The translations under genes were made by a program, and so were the position numbers. DNA of 64,000 nt from Hippasteria phrygiana (taxonomy: Eukaryota > Echinodermata > Asteroidea > Valvatida > Goniasteridae): assembly GCA_037893225.1 (NCBI GenBank), contig JAZGUH010000402.1, forward strand, positions 682,001-746,000. The letters run 5' to 3'. The notes beneath the pieces are model-generated. The model was not told the DNA's origin, searched no databases, and saw only the letters and a program-made list of their open reading frames with translations. This document shows, piece by piece, positions 10,743-22,602 of this stretch (position 1 is its first letter; the number at the start of each line of letters is the position of its first letter).

Positions 10743-11124
10743 CGGCACACACTTTTCAAATATAGAGACATGACATCAGTTGATTTTGGTAACTATGGGA
10801 ACGTAATGAGCAATCGGAAAGTAGTCATGTAAATTGCTATTTCCCTTTGAGTATGAGTCATCGAATATTGATAACAATTAGTTGATGTGTGCTTACGTCT
10901 TTGCATAAACGACATACCAGCGTCACAGATCCGAGTTTTTCTACATTTTTATTGGTCAACATTTGTATTAGCCACAACATGTAATGCATTATGCATGAAC
11001 ATTTCTCTACCAAATGGGTAGAGAAATGTAAAGAAAAACATAAGCCTTCTCCACGAGATAGTAAAGGCGCTCGTGGATTCGCCACTCGCTGGTCTTTTTT
11101 CATGTTGAATGTAAGCATCCGGGG

Positions 11125-11152
11125 TGCCACGCGCGCCTTGACTAAAGGCTAG
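11125..11152 (+). repeat. Arm shared with the palindrome at 62999-63112
   Basis: GGTGCCACGCGCGCCTTGAC followed by TAAAGGCT matches the right arm of the large palindrome near the right end of the window. Confidence 0.65.
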
Positions 11153-11363
11153 CACGATATGGGACCCATACCCTACAGATGTCGTGCAACTGACGTCACT
11201 GGACGGCACCACACAATGCCCAGTGGGCGTGGTTCTATTTAGATCCACAGGTGCTTGCCGTCCAGCATGAATAGATGACTACGTCACTGCACGACCTCTA
11301 TACACACTCCAGGTGGTTTGAATGTGGAATTTTCTGCATTCAAACCGCCAGTCCAACTCCCAG

Positions 11364-11396
11364 CTCCGATGAAGGCCTAAGTCAGGCCGAAAATTC
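11364..11396 (+). ncRNA. Degenerate hammerhead-ribozyme-like core
   Basis: CTCCGATGAA, then GGCCTAAGTCAGGCC (a 5-bp stem), then GAAAA. This has the spacing of a hammerhead core, but the CTGATGA box reads CCGATGA. It lies just before a possible element 3' end. Probably a relic in a retroelement. Confidence 0.25.
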
Positions 11397-11399
11397 AGC

Positions 11400-12069
11400 T
11401 CTAATATTCTTGGTGAGCGCTGCTTAAATAAATTAACTTGTATCATACTTTGTACTGTTCATCGGTGGTACGCAGTCCTGCTTCATTTTGTACAATACAC
11501 TCCAGACTATTGTTACCTAACACATCCCCCCCCCCCCCCCATATCTGAAAGGAATTCCTGAGATTCCCGGAACATAATGACCAACACAAAAGGGGGTCCC
11601 TCCGTGTCGACAATCACAGGCCAATAGCAATGAAGGTCGGGTTCGTCCATCCAGTATAATTTCCGGCCTGTAGTACAATACAGTTGATACATGTATAACA
11701 TATAACTCTCTAACCAGCTTTTCAGCCATGCTTGTCTCGTCGTCGTTGTTATCATACGTAACATGGATGTCTTAATCATAATATTGTTGTCATTAAAACA
11801 AACAAAACATGCCAAACCGACTGTCATTCATTTTTATATGCTAGATCATGAACACTACTTCTATAATTACCGGTGGCATATAGATGTAGGATGGAGGGGA
11901 AAATGTCCCTTGCGTCTCCGAAGCGTGTTATTCAAAGTTTGTTCTAAATGAAAGGTGTTAACTTGGGTTGACTTTTTGGACAAGTTTTCTACTACCACAT
12001 ACTCGGCCATAAACGTTTTAAAATACTTTCGGTATACTTTTCATGTGTCACAAGTGGTTCAATGTAATA
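11400..12069. other. Intergenic stretch
   Basis: Contains a C run at about 11526-11540. No gene or paired repeat seen. Confidence 0.35.
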
Positions 12070-12983
12070 TAGGTTTTCCCGGACGATTTTACAAAATGTG
12101 CATTATTTTGAATTTATAAAACTTGAATTCAACTTCGCGCTGTTTTTGAGAACGACGTATATCCAGGTTTCATTTTCGCAAAAACTAGCATTCGATTTCA
12201 TTTTGTATCATTCAAATAAATGAATGTGCATAACGTTTCATTTAAACGATTACAATACGTGATTAGGCTTTTGGTTAAATGTATGAGTGGTCGATTATTA
12301 AGAATGTGCAATCTATTTCGCAGAAAATCGATTTGTCATTGTGACACGGCCTGAAATGAATATTCTTTTTCCTTTGATATAATTTATATTCGTAAATTCT
12401 GCATTCAATTTATTAAAGTATATAGGCCTGTACAATTCATGATTTTGATTGATTCAAAAATTAATTAATCAATGTATTGTAGGCCTTTTTGATCATTGAT
12501 GTTTGTGTTCCTTGGTCCTTTGTCTTAATTTAATTGTATTTAATGTCTTTCTGTATTTCTTAAAGTTCTCTCTCATTTTATCAGTTCGATTGTCTATCAT
12601 CCGTCAATGACCTGTTTACCAAGACATCGAGGGAGATATGTCTGATAATTCAAATGCCTGACCAGGCGTACATTAAAAAATCACTGCACGGGAAATCTGC
12701 TGCACATAATAGCGAAATAGATTGATAATATATTAAAAGGAAAACAGGATTGCAGATGTGCATTCGAATTCGCGCTAAAATGAATTATCAATACACTAAA
12801 CTCAGTGCACATTCTGGAAATCGTACGCTGATGTTTTACGTCTGCACCTTTATTTACCTTTATTGAAATATAATTATCAATTGTTAAATAGAAAACGGGA
12901 TTGTGAATGTTCATTCTATTTCGAACGGATGCATCTTTTACGAATAAATGTGCACATTTTCCGAAATCGTCCTGGAAAACCTA
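12070..12983. mobile_element. TAGGTTTTCC-family element, copy 1
   Basis: Begins TAGGTTTTCCCGGACGATTT and ends in inverse AAATCGTCCTGGAAAACCTA, flanked by TA on both sides (12068-12069 and 12984-12985). About 914 bp, AT-rich, no transposase. It is alignable over most of its length to copies at 31690-32639 (inverted, end truncated) and 33720-34657. It carries internal motifs such as GAACGACGTATATCC and TTCGATTGTCTATC. Confidence 0.8.
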
Positions 12984-13132
12984 TACTTTTGTTTGAATAA
13001 TGCTGACAACCTGCACCTGGAAAATGATATGCAAATAACTGCTTTCGTCAATATATTGATTCTTTACCACTGTTGGAAAAATCTTTTAGTTAAGTACTAC
13101 TGCCATATTTAGGATTAAAACGATTCCCACCA

Positions 13133-13450
13133 TTGTTTTGTGGAAGTGCCCTGGCCTAGTGGTTTGGCACATTGAATTCAAGGTCTGTGGGTAATTCTGC
13201 AGGTTGTGGGTTCGAGCCCATAGTCCAGTGCTACAACACTGCTACGCTTAATATGGGTAGAGGTATTATTTAATGCATTGCAGTGGACTAGTTACCCATC
13301 CCGACCCTATTCATACTGTGAAGAGATCAGATTATCTTGTCTTGCTAGTTCTTCCTCTGTAGCCCACGCCTCGAGTACCCTAGGGCTTGTGATGGAAGAT
13401 TTGCATACAAAAATGTTTAATAAAAGCTAACGACTAAACTGAAAAAAAAA
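13133..13450 (+). mobile_element. tRNA-derived SINE
   Basis: The head has an A box TGGCCTAGTGGTTTGGCAC and a B box GGGTTCGAGCCCA; it is followed by a unique body and an A-rich tail (AAACTGAAAAAAAAA). This is the structure of a Pol III-driven short interspersed element. Confidence 0.7.
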
Positions 13451-14061
13451 TTGACGTTAAAGTATAGTTTTACTGGTTTAAGGAATATATAACTCTAGTT
13501 ATTAAGTTCATTAAGATAACTAATATATTTACAATGAGACCGTATTGTTAATTCGCCTGATGTAAATGTAAGAACGTGATGGTGTGCACTTGCTAATCTG
13601 CATTTACAAGAAAGCGCATTGTAATGTTGTCTCTGTTCTACTTATTATCTATTATCTGTGTATTTTATATCTTTGGGCAATACATACAACACTTACATTT
13701 TCCAGTTCCAATAAAACTCAAGACTTTAGCCAAACTCCAGAGCTGCCACCAAAGATGTGTCTGATTAAACTAAACTTTAGTTAAAAGCACGAACAGTAAT
13801 TTTAAAAATTGAAAAGACTATTACACATTTCTGAATTCCAAAAGATAGCCCTGTAAATATACAGGCGCGGATAAAAAAAAGCTTCCAAATATTGGTCTGG
13901 ATTTGACCAATTTCTGGGTTTTGAAAGAGTACGTTTGCGCGTTACAAAAGTGTTACATTTATCGCGCGCCTTATGCACGTGCGATCAATCCGCCGGGTTA
14001 CCGTGCACACATCACACCGAATATAATGGCCGGTGAGTAGAGCTGTCTAACGCAGGAGCGG

Positions 14062-14096
14062 ATCGGGGGGTCGAACCCCCCCCCCCCCCCCCCCTC
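14062..14096. repeat. G run and long C run
   Basis: A short G run (GGGGGG near 14066) and a C run of about 17 lie close together and could base-pair. Confidence 0.7.
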
Positions 14097-14269
14097 CACC
14101 CCTGCTCGTTGCCACTTTTGTTTCTTCTTTTAGGGGCCTACGCCTAAAGTTGCAAACCAGAAAAGCAGAAACCCTACAGGTCCTATTTTGCCTATGGGTA
14201 AGAACAAAACAAAGAGGTTAAATGGCGCCACCAACGGTGAGAAAGTGTGTCTTATTTGATTGAACTGAA

Positions 14270-14389
14270 ATGGAATCGGACGCTCTGGTAGCGAAACTGA
14301 AACTGAAAATGAAATTCTCGGCGGAATTGAATTAACTTCGTATCAAAAATAATGTATGAACATTTTGCAAAATTGGCCGGGAAAACCTA
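14270..14389. mobile_element. TAGGTTTTCC-family terminal fragment
   Basis: Ends ATTGGCCGGGAAAACCTA, the inverted terminus of the family; the left part is missing. The Tc1-like element at 14392 is inserted directly beside it, sharing the terminal TA. Confidence 0.5.
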
Positions 14390-14391
14390 TA

Positions 14392-15184
14392 CAGTGCGAG
14401 TCAAAAAAGCTAATAGTTTTATTCTGTAGCAATATAGATAAGATATTTTCATATGTACTTTTAGAGTAATTCTTCCTGTTTCTTTTGGTGACATTTTTTC
14501 TGGATTAGTTTTCATGCATGACAGCACAGGAGACAATTAGGGGGTCGGGTGAAATCTGAGTTGCGCCAACTGGTCATTGCCTTGAATCAACCGGTGGAGT
14601 GGCCCCCAAGATCTCCTGATCTGACCCCTCTGACTACTTTTTATGGGGATATCTGAAAGCTCGGGTTTTCACCACTCCTCCATCCAGCAAATCTGGATGA
14701 CCTCCATGAAAGGATAACTCGTGAAATTGACATTCTCAGACAAGACAGGGAGATGATTCGCCGTGCTGTTGCAGGAATGATGCGCCGAGCCCAGCTGTGC
14801 ATTGGACGAGATGGTGGCCGTGTTGAGGACTAAGACACCGTGGAATCTAATTGCCTTTCTAATTCAATTTAAATGTTTTAAATAAACACGAAGTTTAAAA
14901 GCTAACGAAATTCTTTTTTGTCTCTTTGTTAGACAATGGTTGCGTTCTTTTAAATTGTCTCTTTCTTATCCAGCCCTGACCAGTTGGCGCAACTCAGATT
15001 TCACCCGACCCCCTTAATTGTCTCCTGTGCAGTCATGCATGAAAACTAATCCAGTAAAAATGTCACCAAGAGGCAGGAAGAGTTACTCTAAAAGTACATA
15101 TGAAAATATATTATCTATATTGCTACAGAATAAAACTATCGCCAATTTTAAAAGTGTATAGTGTTTCTCTTTTTACTCACACTA
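14392..15184 (+). mobile_element. Tc1-like element with very long inverted repeats
   Basis: Ends CAGTGCGAGTCAAAA (left) and TAGTGTGAGTAAAAA (inverse of the right end), flanked by TA. Inverted homology then extends about 180 bp (e.g. AGTTTTATTCTGTAGCAATA and GACAATTAGGGGGTCGGGTG on the left), leaving only about 400 bp of unique interior with the end of a transposase gene. This is a foldback-like derivative. Confidence 0.8.
14580..14832 (+). pseudogene. Tc1/mariner-like transposase C-terminal remnant
   Basis: Reads PVEWPPRSPDLTPL (the usual block around the last catalytic residue; LDFF is altered), then a stop, then HPANLDDLHERITREIDILR and RRAQLCIGRDGGRVED at the natural C-terminus. The upstream catalytic region is absent. 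The same family occurs at 47588-47985. Confidence 0.8.
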
Positions 15185-16081
15185 TAGTACGAACCCACAA
15201 AATGAAGCTTAATTTCCACACAATCGTAATCAAAACACACGGGGCGTCAAAGAAAAGTCCACGATGTTAACGCAGACATGTTGGCACTTTTTATCGCCAG
15301 TCATTCCCTGCTGACGCTAGCAAAGACGAAGACTGTCGGCAGATCTAAACCGGGCACTCTACCGATTTTCTACGAGTAGTCGGCATTGATTTACGACGGG
15401 CACTTCCAGTCTGGAACTCTGCGGCGACGACGTCTGAGTTCATTGCGACCGTTAATATAATGGATAAGAAATCGTGGTTTTTCATTTGCGATATTTCTAT
15501 TTAAAGTCACTTTAATCATGCTTAAAATTAGCCAAGTATCCCATTTGTAGCTGCACATATTTTACTGTTTCTTTTTTTAAATATGCATCATGTTAGCTAA
15601 ACCTAACACGCAAATTTAAGTATTCCTCTTTAATGAAATATCGCTTCTATTTCTTCTGATTTTTTATTATATCATAATTTTTCATTAAACTTCAATAGCG
15701 CTGGGGGCTGAAAAAAATCATGGATTCGTTCAGATAATTTCTCTTTATTATTATATTTTGTGTAGCCGTACGCAGGTAAATAATAACCGATATTCAGAAG
15801 GCTAATTTTAGTTGAACTGACTCACAACTTGAACAATTATCATGCCTATCAGGCTCAATAATCATTCCCAAAACATCAGCTCCCTGGAATTATATGGCCC
15901 CTGGTTGCAAGTTAAGTGCGCATTGACTAATGAAACGCATAACCATCACAGGTATCCATTTACAATTGGGTGGATTGAAACAACTTGTCAAACACCATTT
16001 GCAATCCGGTACACTCTAGACCACGAGGCCACAACGCTCAATTTTACCTAGCACTTTGCCAGATTATGAAGGAACTTTTCT
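15185..16081. other. 3' flank of locus B
   Basis: Downstream of the locus B stop codon on the minus strand. A possible poly-A signal AATAAA (inverse of TTTATT) occurs near 15743, about 340 bases after the stop. No other gene seen. Confidence 0.4.
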
Positions 16082-18087
16082 TCACAGTGGCCCATGGTGT
16101 AGCCTACTGTAGTTTCCTTCCTTAATCCTAGTGACCACGCCGGAGTCTTCACCCTCAGCCTGCGGTGGCTTGGCGGTGGGAGGTTGGTTGGGCACCTCAC
16201 TCTCTGGCTTATGGCTGAGGCTGCTCCTCACCACATCGGGCCTGGAGCAGTCTCCCATCGGCTGTGGCTCGGCCGTTGGTGGTTCCAGTGTAAAGTAGAT
16301 GATGGACGAGTCTGGTTGGATAACTCCGCCGATCGCCGTCACATCTCTTGCTTCAGGACTTAATTGAAGCGCATTGCTGTGACGGTCGTCCACAAATTCA
16401 CTGGGAGGATTTATGATTTGTCCGCTCTGGTTAGCGTTGCTGGGTAGGTCAGCTCCGGCATGAGACGAGACAGAATCCGGTTGGATACTTGCACCTGGAT
16501 TGTCAACGTGCATGAATCCCTCGCTGTGACTCATCGATGGTCGACTGTGGGGGTTATCCAGAGAGTCACTGCGAAGTGACAGTTGAGAGACCGGGGAGAG
16601 AAAGCTCGGCTGGACTGTCGCGCCTGGACTATCCACATCGACGTAGCCATCAGAGTATTTTCCCTTGGTGGACTGGTGAGGGGTATGTGAAGCCGAACCC
16701 GCGTGAGGTGCCGCACCCGGCCAGTCTACACCGACCGTACCATCCGAAGATTTTCCCTTGGTTGACTTACGAGGGCTCTGTGAGCGTGGACTCTCCTGGA
16801 GTGCCGCACCTGGCCAGTCTACACCGACATAACCATCAGATGATTTACCCTTGGCGGACTGGGAAGGGCTCCGTGAGGCTGGACTCCTTGAGAGTGCCAT
16901 ACCTGGCCAGTCTACATCGACGTAACCATCGGATGTTTTGCCCTTGGTGGACTGGGGAGGGCTCTGTGAGGCTGGACTCTTCGGGAGTGCCGTACATGGC
17001 CAGTCTACATCGACATAACCATCAGATGATTTACCCTTGGCGGACTGGGAAGGGCTCCGTGAGGCTGGACTCTCCGAGAGTGCCGTACCTGGCCAGTCTA
17101 CATCGACGTAACCATCGGATGTTTTGCCCTTGGTGGACTGGGGAGGGCTCCGTGAGGCTGGACTCTCCGGGAGTGCCGTACCTGGCCAGTCTACATCGAC
17201 ATAACCATCAGATGATTTACCCTTGGCGGACTGGGAAGGGCTCCGTGAGGCTGGACTCTCCTGGAGTGCCGCACCTGGCCAGTCTACATCGACGTAACCA
17301 TCGGATGTTTTGCCCTTGGTGGACTGGGGAGGGGTATGTGAGGCTGGACTCTCCTGGAGTGCCGCACCTGGCCAGTCTACATCGACATACCCATCAGTAG
17401 ATTTGCCCTTAGTGGACTTGGGAGGGCTCTGTGGGGCCGGACTGTCCTGGACTGCCGCACCTGGCCAGTCTACATCGACATACCCATCAGTAGATTTTCC
17501 CTTGGTGGACTGGTCAGGTGTATGTGATGCTGAAATGGCCCGCACTTCCTCACATGACCAGTGTACACTGACGAAGCCATCGGGGGATTTGCCCTGGTTG
17601 GATTGGGGAGGGCTCTGTGGGGCTGGGCCCTGATGAAGTGCCGCACCCGGGCAGTCTACTTCTGAAGATTTGTCCTTGATGGACTGCGAAGGTTTCTGTA
17701 GGGTAGGACCCGGATGGGGTGCATCACGTGGACTGTCAAAACCGACACGGCCATGAGCTGGTCCATCTCGCAGCCGGCGAGGAATACCTTTGGGGACAGC
17801 TGCTTCGTCAATCTCCTCGATTTCCTCGTAAGGCCTGACGTATTCGTCGTCTTCGTCATCCGCCGTTAGCGGGAGGTTTCCCTGTCTATGCCCCTGGTCG
17901 TCGGCCGGGCCTACGTGGAAGGTGACTTCCTCTCTTGTTTGGTTGTACTCGACGTATCCATCTTCCGTTTTTCTGATTGCTTCCGCTGGTTTCGGTGGGA
18001 CAACGGGACTGAAGTTCCTGTCGCCTTGATTCACCCCGCGGATACTGATGGCTATCTCGTCCTCGTAAGTCTGGTTGGTAAAAACAC
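16082..18087 (-). CDS. Cytoplasmic repeat-tail exon of receptor B
   Basis: Acceptor TTTAAACAG/GTG; 668 codons to a TGA at 16082. The first part carries TNQTYEDEI, an SH3-ligand-like PVVPPKPAEAIRK, DGYVEY and DDEYVRPYEEI. Then come about 11 units of 31 residues (93 bp), most containing DGYVDVDWPG followed by a Ser/Pro-rich linker ending KGK. Units 3-8 alternate TSDG and SSDG types, a 62-residue higher-order repeat. Flanking units are degenerate (Tyr to Phe or Thr). Tyr-x-x-Val motifs of this sort are candidate SH2-docking sites when phosphorylated. The end is Pro-rich and lacks repeats. The long plus-strand open frames here are shadows of the repeat. No enzymatic domain is present. Confidence 0.85.
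16629..17585 (-). repeat. 93-bp coding minisatellite
   Basis: About 11 tandem units with near-identical third positions, spaced 93 bases; the core in plus orientation is CAGTCTACATCGACGTAACC. Alternating A and B unit types indicate expansion as 186-bp dimers. The similarity at silent sites implies recent expansion or gene conversion, so copy number is likely variable between individuals. Confidence 0.85.
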
Positions 18088-18706
18088 CTGTTTAAAGAGC
18101 AGGAGAACAAAACAACAATCGGTCCTTAATAACCATCAACAAAGTTTTCGAGAATACTTATGGAGCCCAAACAAGCTGTTTAACAATAAAATCAGGTCAT
18201 ACATGGAACCTCTTCAAAAGAACATTTCGGTTAGGAAAACCGCATGCTTGTTGATTGACTTATACTTCTCCAGATAACTTAAGAGTGGAGCGCTCCTAAT
18301 CCAAAAGTTAATTTAATTAAGCCATTGGATATTTTCAATATCTAGCCCAAGAGCTCTTATAATAATAGAGAATAACTAAATTCAATTTTAAAATTTATTT
18401 TTCTGGTATCCGTCCCCAAAAGTTGTACATGACTTAAATTATGTGACTTGTAGTCTGACAGGATTGAGAAATGTTTACAACTTAAAAGTATTTAATGGAT
18501 ACTTTTACAATGTTTGCAAATTTCACCAATTGTGGGCGTGGGGAAAGTCGTTCACATTAACGCAGGACAATGCATTCTATTGCTTTGACAGCAAGACAGT
18601 TGAAATCCGAGGACCAAACCGGGGATAGATTACGTTTGCATGTACAGAAATGTCTTGACATTTAAGTAATTAGACAAACGGGCTTTATTTTGCCGTTGAA
18701 ATTTAC

Positions 18707-18798
18707 CTCTTGTAGCTCGACCTTTGACCTTGTTTCTGTGCAGGGGGGATCCGCGTTCGGTAACGCCCATGTAACCCTCGTCTTCCCAGTCTACGCTA
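18707..18798 (-). CDS. Short tail exon of receptor B
   Basis: 92 nt, phase 2 in and phase 1 out; acceptor TTCCATTTGAG, donor AAGAG/GTAAAT. Encodes SVDWEDEGYMGVTERG and a basic stretch HRNKVKGRATR. The VDW and GYMGV elements resemble the repeat of the next exon, which may have been seeded from this exon. It joins the TM exon and the final exon without a frame break. Confidence 0.75.
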
Positions 18799-18937
18799 CT
18801 CAAATGGAAAGATAAATCTACGTTCAAATATTGACGATTTGACTAACAAAAATCCTACACAACAATACAAATCTAAAAGTTTCAAAGGGAAACATTGTCT
18901 GATTAGATTTTTGATTTGTTCTGAACATAGTACACTG

Positions 18938-19372
18938 CAATTGAAAGTTAACACTGAATGGGAATGGGAAATTCTGTGAAATCCCCCTCTGAATTCAAGT
19001 GGGAATTCTTTTTCTACTTGCAGACAAGGTGTGCAAATATTTTCCCACTTTTGTGAAAAGGCGTGGAAATATTTTCCCACTTTTGTGAAAAGGCGTGAAA
19101 ATGTTTTCCCACTGATGTGAAAAGGCATGGAAATGTTTTCTCATTTGTGTCAAAATGTGTGAAATTGTTTTCCAACTTTTGTGAAAAGGTGTGAAAATGT
19201 TTTCCAACTTTTGTGAAAAGGTGTGAAAATGTTTTCTCACTTTGTTAAAAGGTGTGAAAATGTTTTCTTACTTCGGGGGAAAAAATTCAAATTTTGTGAA
19301 ATGAAAATGAATTCCCTTGGAAGAGAAAAGGTGTGAAGAGAAATTCCCATTTTGAGGTTAACTTTCAATACT
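18938..19372. mobile_element. MITE carrying a ~40-bp tandem repeat
   Basis: Inverted ends contain ATTGAAAGTTAAC and AATGGGAA. The interior (about 19034-19280) is a tandem repeat of about 40 bp with the core TTTTCCCACTTTTGTGAAAA and GGCGTGAAAATG, six or more copies. It lies in an intron of locus B. Confidence 0.65.
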
Positions 19373-19645
19373 TCAAAAGTAGCACTTCCATTAAATGTTA
19401 GTGCTTTACTTGAATAATACGGGTATGAATGAGGAAATTGAGTGCCACAACATTTAACCACAGGAAAGAATGACTGATACTTTGTTCGGGTAGCATAATC
19501 CAAAATTAAGTTTATTGCAGAGTGAGTGAACAATTTCTGTAATTGAACATATTCCACTTTGCAAACATGTACAAGTAATAGTCTCTAAAACTAAACTTTT
19601 TGGGGGTTTCTTTAGTAACTTTGTAATCCAATCTTAAGTTTTGAC

Positions 19646-20125
19646 TTAAAGATGATGTTGATTGCTGAGAGAAGTTTGCATCATTTTTGTTTGTTTTAGG
19701 TAGATTCTGTATTGCAACATAAACTAGCAATTTTTTAACTGCCATGAAATACCAAAAAAGTGACTTTTGACATCTATTTTTTATCAAGTCTCCCTCTAGC
19801 GCAGCATAGCCTACTGATGCCATTTGTCTAAAAGTCGTCGCTAAGGGCAGCCAACAATTCTGACGTCATAGTACGAACTCCTCTTCTATTCCTAGTGCTA
19901 GACACAAAAGGGAGTTCGTCCTATGACGTCAGAATTGTTTGCTGCCCGCAGCGACAACTTTCAGACAAATGGCATCAGCGGGCTAGAGGGGGCTTGATAA
20001 AACTGCTCTCAAAAGTAACGTTTTGGTTATTTCATGGAGAAATAATCGGCCGTTATATTTTACAATACGCAATCTATAAACTAAAACATGACGTAGACTT
20101 CTCTCAGCAATCAACATCATCTTTA
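19646..20125. mobile_element. Foldback element, copy 1
   Basis: A 480-bp near-palindrome: TAAAGATGATGTTGATTGCT at the left is inverse to AGCAATCAACATCATCTTTA at the right, and the arms pair almost to the centre (CTAGTGCTAGACACAAAAGG). A second copy is at 45508-45983. Confidence 0.8.
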
Positions 20126-20202
20126 CATTAGGTCAATGGTACATATATATGTAGAGGGATTTCAAATCAGCTTTGATCTTCACTAATAATAGTTGACCTT
20201 AC

Positions 20203-20320
20203 CCTTGATCACTCGATCTCTTTCGCCTTCGACACAATCTGATACAAGTGGCGCAGGCGAACAACATGACAAAGCCGATGCCTCCCACGATCAGACCAAT
20301 CTGGAGCGCAAGGCCCTTCT
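20203..20320 (-). CDS. Transmembrane exon of receptor B
   Basis: 118 nt, phase 1 in and phase 2 out; acceptor TTGTCAACAG, donor CAAGG/GTAAGG. 38 codons: a hydrophobic span GLIVGGIGFVMLFACATCI followed by the stop-transfer RLCRRRKRSS. Gly-rich and Cys-containing membrane segment. The type I orientation is inferred from the upstream stalk and the downstream tyrosine tail. Confidence 0.85.
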
Positions 20321-20325
20321 CTGTT

Positions 20326-21401
20326 GACAAGTAGTAATACAGGAATAAAGGTAGTTTGTTAGCAGGTGGTAGGTTGTGTGTGAATTCCTATATGGAATCA
20401 ATAGCTAACGTATTCAGGTTTTAGCCACACTGCTAATCAAAAAGGCATCTGTTTGATTTAGCAATCCTTGCGAAAACCCACCCAGCTTGCCAGTTTACCG
20501 AACGACGATCGAGCCATATACAATGTAATTACTAAGAAACTTCCATAGAGAACAGTTGTAGATACCCGAACTAAAAAAAATAGGGAAAATACTTTAAACT
20601 CTCAGAGGTGACTAAACTGTACACCAAAATAAAGTGTTCTGCCCTGCCCTGCCCCGCCCCTCCCCTCCAAGAGGACGATCCCTAAACGTAGTGCATAATC
20701 CTGACAAGCAGAGCATTCATTTTCAGTAGAGATCTGTTCACTCTATGGCCAAATAGGAACCAATCTCGTGGCCAGTTTATCCACAGTTCTCAGAATTAGA
20801 GGTTCACAATCTTAAAGTCAGGTTAGGCTATGTATTTTTAAAAGTCATCACCTGCATGGCCCTTAGAAACAAATATGTTGAGAGCAAGCAAATGTGAAGA
20901 GGTCGGCGCAGGCAATTTTGGGCCTACTTTCAACCATAAGGCGAGGAGGCAATAGCCACGAATTTAACTTGCCCGTCAAAATGGTGGATTCACGTGCCCT
21001 ATAGATCAAAAGTGCAAAGCAGAGCAAAAACCCAGTGTATACGATATGTATCAGTTTGAATACAGGTTGCAGTTCAGGGGACTGAGTAAAGACAAAGTTT
21101 ATCAGGCTTATCGGAAAGAAAACAGAAAACCAGCCATGAAAGCCAGATGACCGACCAGAGGGAGGGGAGGGCTGGGGGAGCCACGAAGCCTGGGTCTCAG
21201 CGTACCGGCTGTAGCCGGGTCGCAAGCCAGTCAGCTAGCCTCATTAAAAAGGCAATCAAATACAAACGTTTTCGAAAATATGTCGGATTTGTCGGACAGT
21301 TTAGGAATTTGAGGACATTTTCAAAACAAAGAGAAACTAACTTAGTTGAACCGGGGGCACTTTCCACCCACGAGCTACTATGCAAATCTCAAGAAACCAA
21401 C
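20326..21401 (-). other. Intron of locus B, nothing recognised
   Basis: No exon with consistent phase or paired repeat seen. Confidence 0.35.
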
Positions 21402-21493
21402 CTTCTGTTGATCTTTCCGTAGTTGTTGTCAGCTCAGTGTTGAACGTTTCACTATATACTCCAGTTAAAGTGGCACCTGCTTCATTGGTCGAT
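21402..21493 (-). CDS. Thr-rich stalk exon of receptor B
   Basis: 92 nt, phase 2 in and phase 1 out; acceptor GATGTTACAG, donor AGAAG/GTTGGT. 30 codons: STNEAGATLTGVYSETFNTE then LTTTTERSTE. An extracellular spacer next to the membrane. Its phase class is identical to the stalk of locus A (1950-2125). Confidence 0.75.
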
Positions 21494-21616
21494 CTGTAAC
21501 ATCCAAAAGAGATAATGATTCAATGCATCCAATCTTGATACAACATTTAAATCTACCGTTATGTCTTTCAGACAAACGTTCACCGTCCTAAAGATGCCGC
21601 GTCCGTGCTTCGTGGG

Positions 21617-21760
21617 CGTGGCTCCCCAAATAATAAATTTTCAAATTGAATTGTCTGTTTCCTAGTTTTAGATAAGTTATGAGCTTTCCAACCAGATATT
21701 ACACACACAAAAGAAATTAAGGAAAGGATTATATTAGTTTAGGAACCATCCTAATTCCTA
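21617..21760 (+). repeat. Dispersed repeat shared with ~36760-36930
   Basis: Both copies contain TAGATAAGTTATGAGCTTTC and end near TCCTAATTCCTACA. The element at 21761 begins directly after it. Confidence 0.55.
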
Positions 21761-22041
21761 CACTACAAAAAAACGCGGTGTTAAATTTGCAACACCAAAA
21801 TTATTTAAATCTTTAGGTCTTGAAATTTATGTTGAAATAACACCAACGGACTTAAATTACAATTCAGACGGTGCGTTGAATCAAAAACGGTGTTCGAGTT
21901 GAAAAACTGCGCATGTCCGAAAACTGGATAATTGCTAATTTGGTGTTAATTAACACCAACATCCTTGCCCAAAATAAACACCAAGAAAGTGTTAACATTT
22001 ACCACCATGGTGTAGATTTTAACACAACAGTTTTTGCTGTG
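21761..22041. mobile_element. CAC-ended MITE
   Basis: Left end CACTACAAAAAAACGCGGTG and right end AACAGTTTTTGCTGTG are imperfect inverses; the interior repeats the GTGTTAA/TTAACAC motif. A relative of the CACTG-type elements at 27431 and 5642. Confidence 0.55.
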
Positions 22042-22602
22042 ATACAGAATTAATACCATTGCGCGTATCACATAATAAATGCAGATATTTTCGGAAAACC
22101 ACTTAGAATGCGCAATGTAGTAGTTTTTTCACAATTCTTGCATAACTTTCTTGCATACGTCAGGAGGAGAAATTTATTAGATTGAAATTTGTACTTGGCA
22201 CCCGCACACTGCCCTTGTCTATCTTCGGTAACCCCGGTTTGATTTTCAGGAGGCCACTGTGTGGATTGGGTTTTCAGCCCTCTGAAGTTCAGGAATAATC
22301 GTTCGCAGGGGTAGTCCTCCCTGTACTTAAAAAATAACTAGAATAGCAAAGCTGCAATGGCTCGCTGCCAAAGGTGGGAGGGGAGGCCCCACACCACCCC
22401 TCCACCCTCACTACAACCTATATTAATTAATTCCATCCCATCTCCACCCGAATCTCATTCTATCCATTTGAATAAACAAAATGACAAATTTGAAATATTT
22501 GGCGTCAGATTGGTAAGGTAAAAGGGCATCATGGTGGAGTGTGTCAGCTTTTTATGTCAATACCAATAGGTCACCCAATTACCTGTATCATACATTGTAT
22601 AT
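22042..22602. other. Intronic stretch of locus B
   Basis: A minus-strand open stretch near 22190-22285 (WPPENQTGVTEDRQG) has an acceptor-like CCACACAG but no convincing donor, so it is only a weak exon candidate. Confidence 0.25.

Noticed and set aside
16537..17633. Plus-strand open frames of 287 and 107 codons
   Set aside because: Antisense shadows of the 93-bp coding repeat of locus B.
22190..22285. Minus-strand stretch WPPENQTGVTEDRQG considered as a missing locus B exon
   Set aside because: No good donor and no phase fit could be shown.
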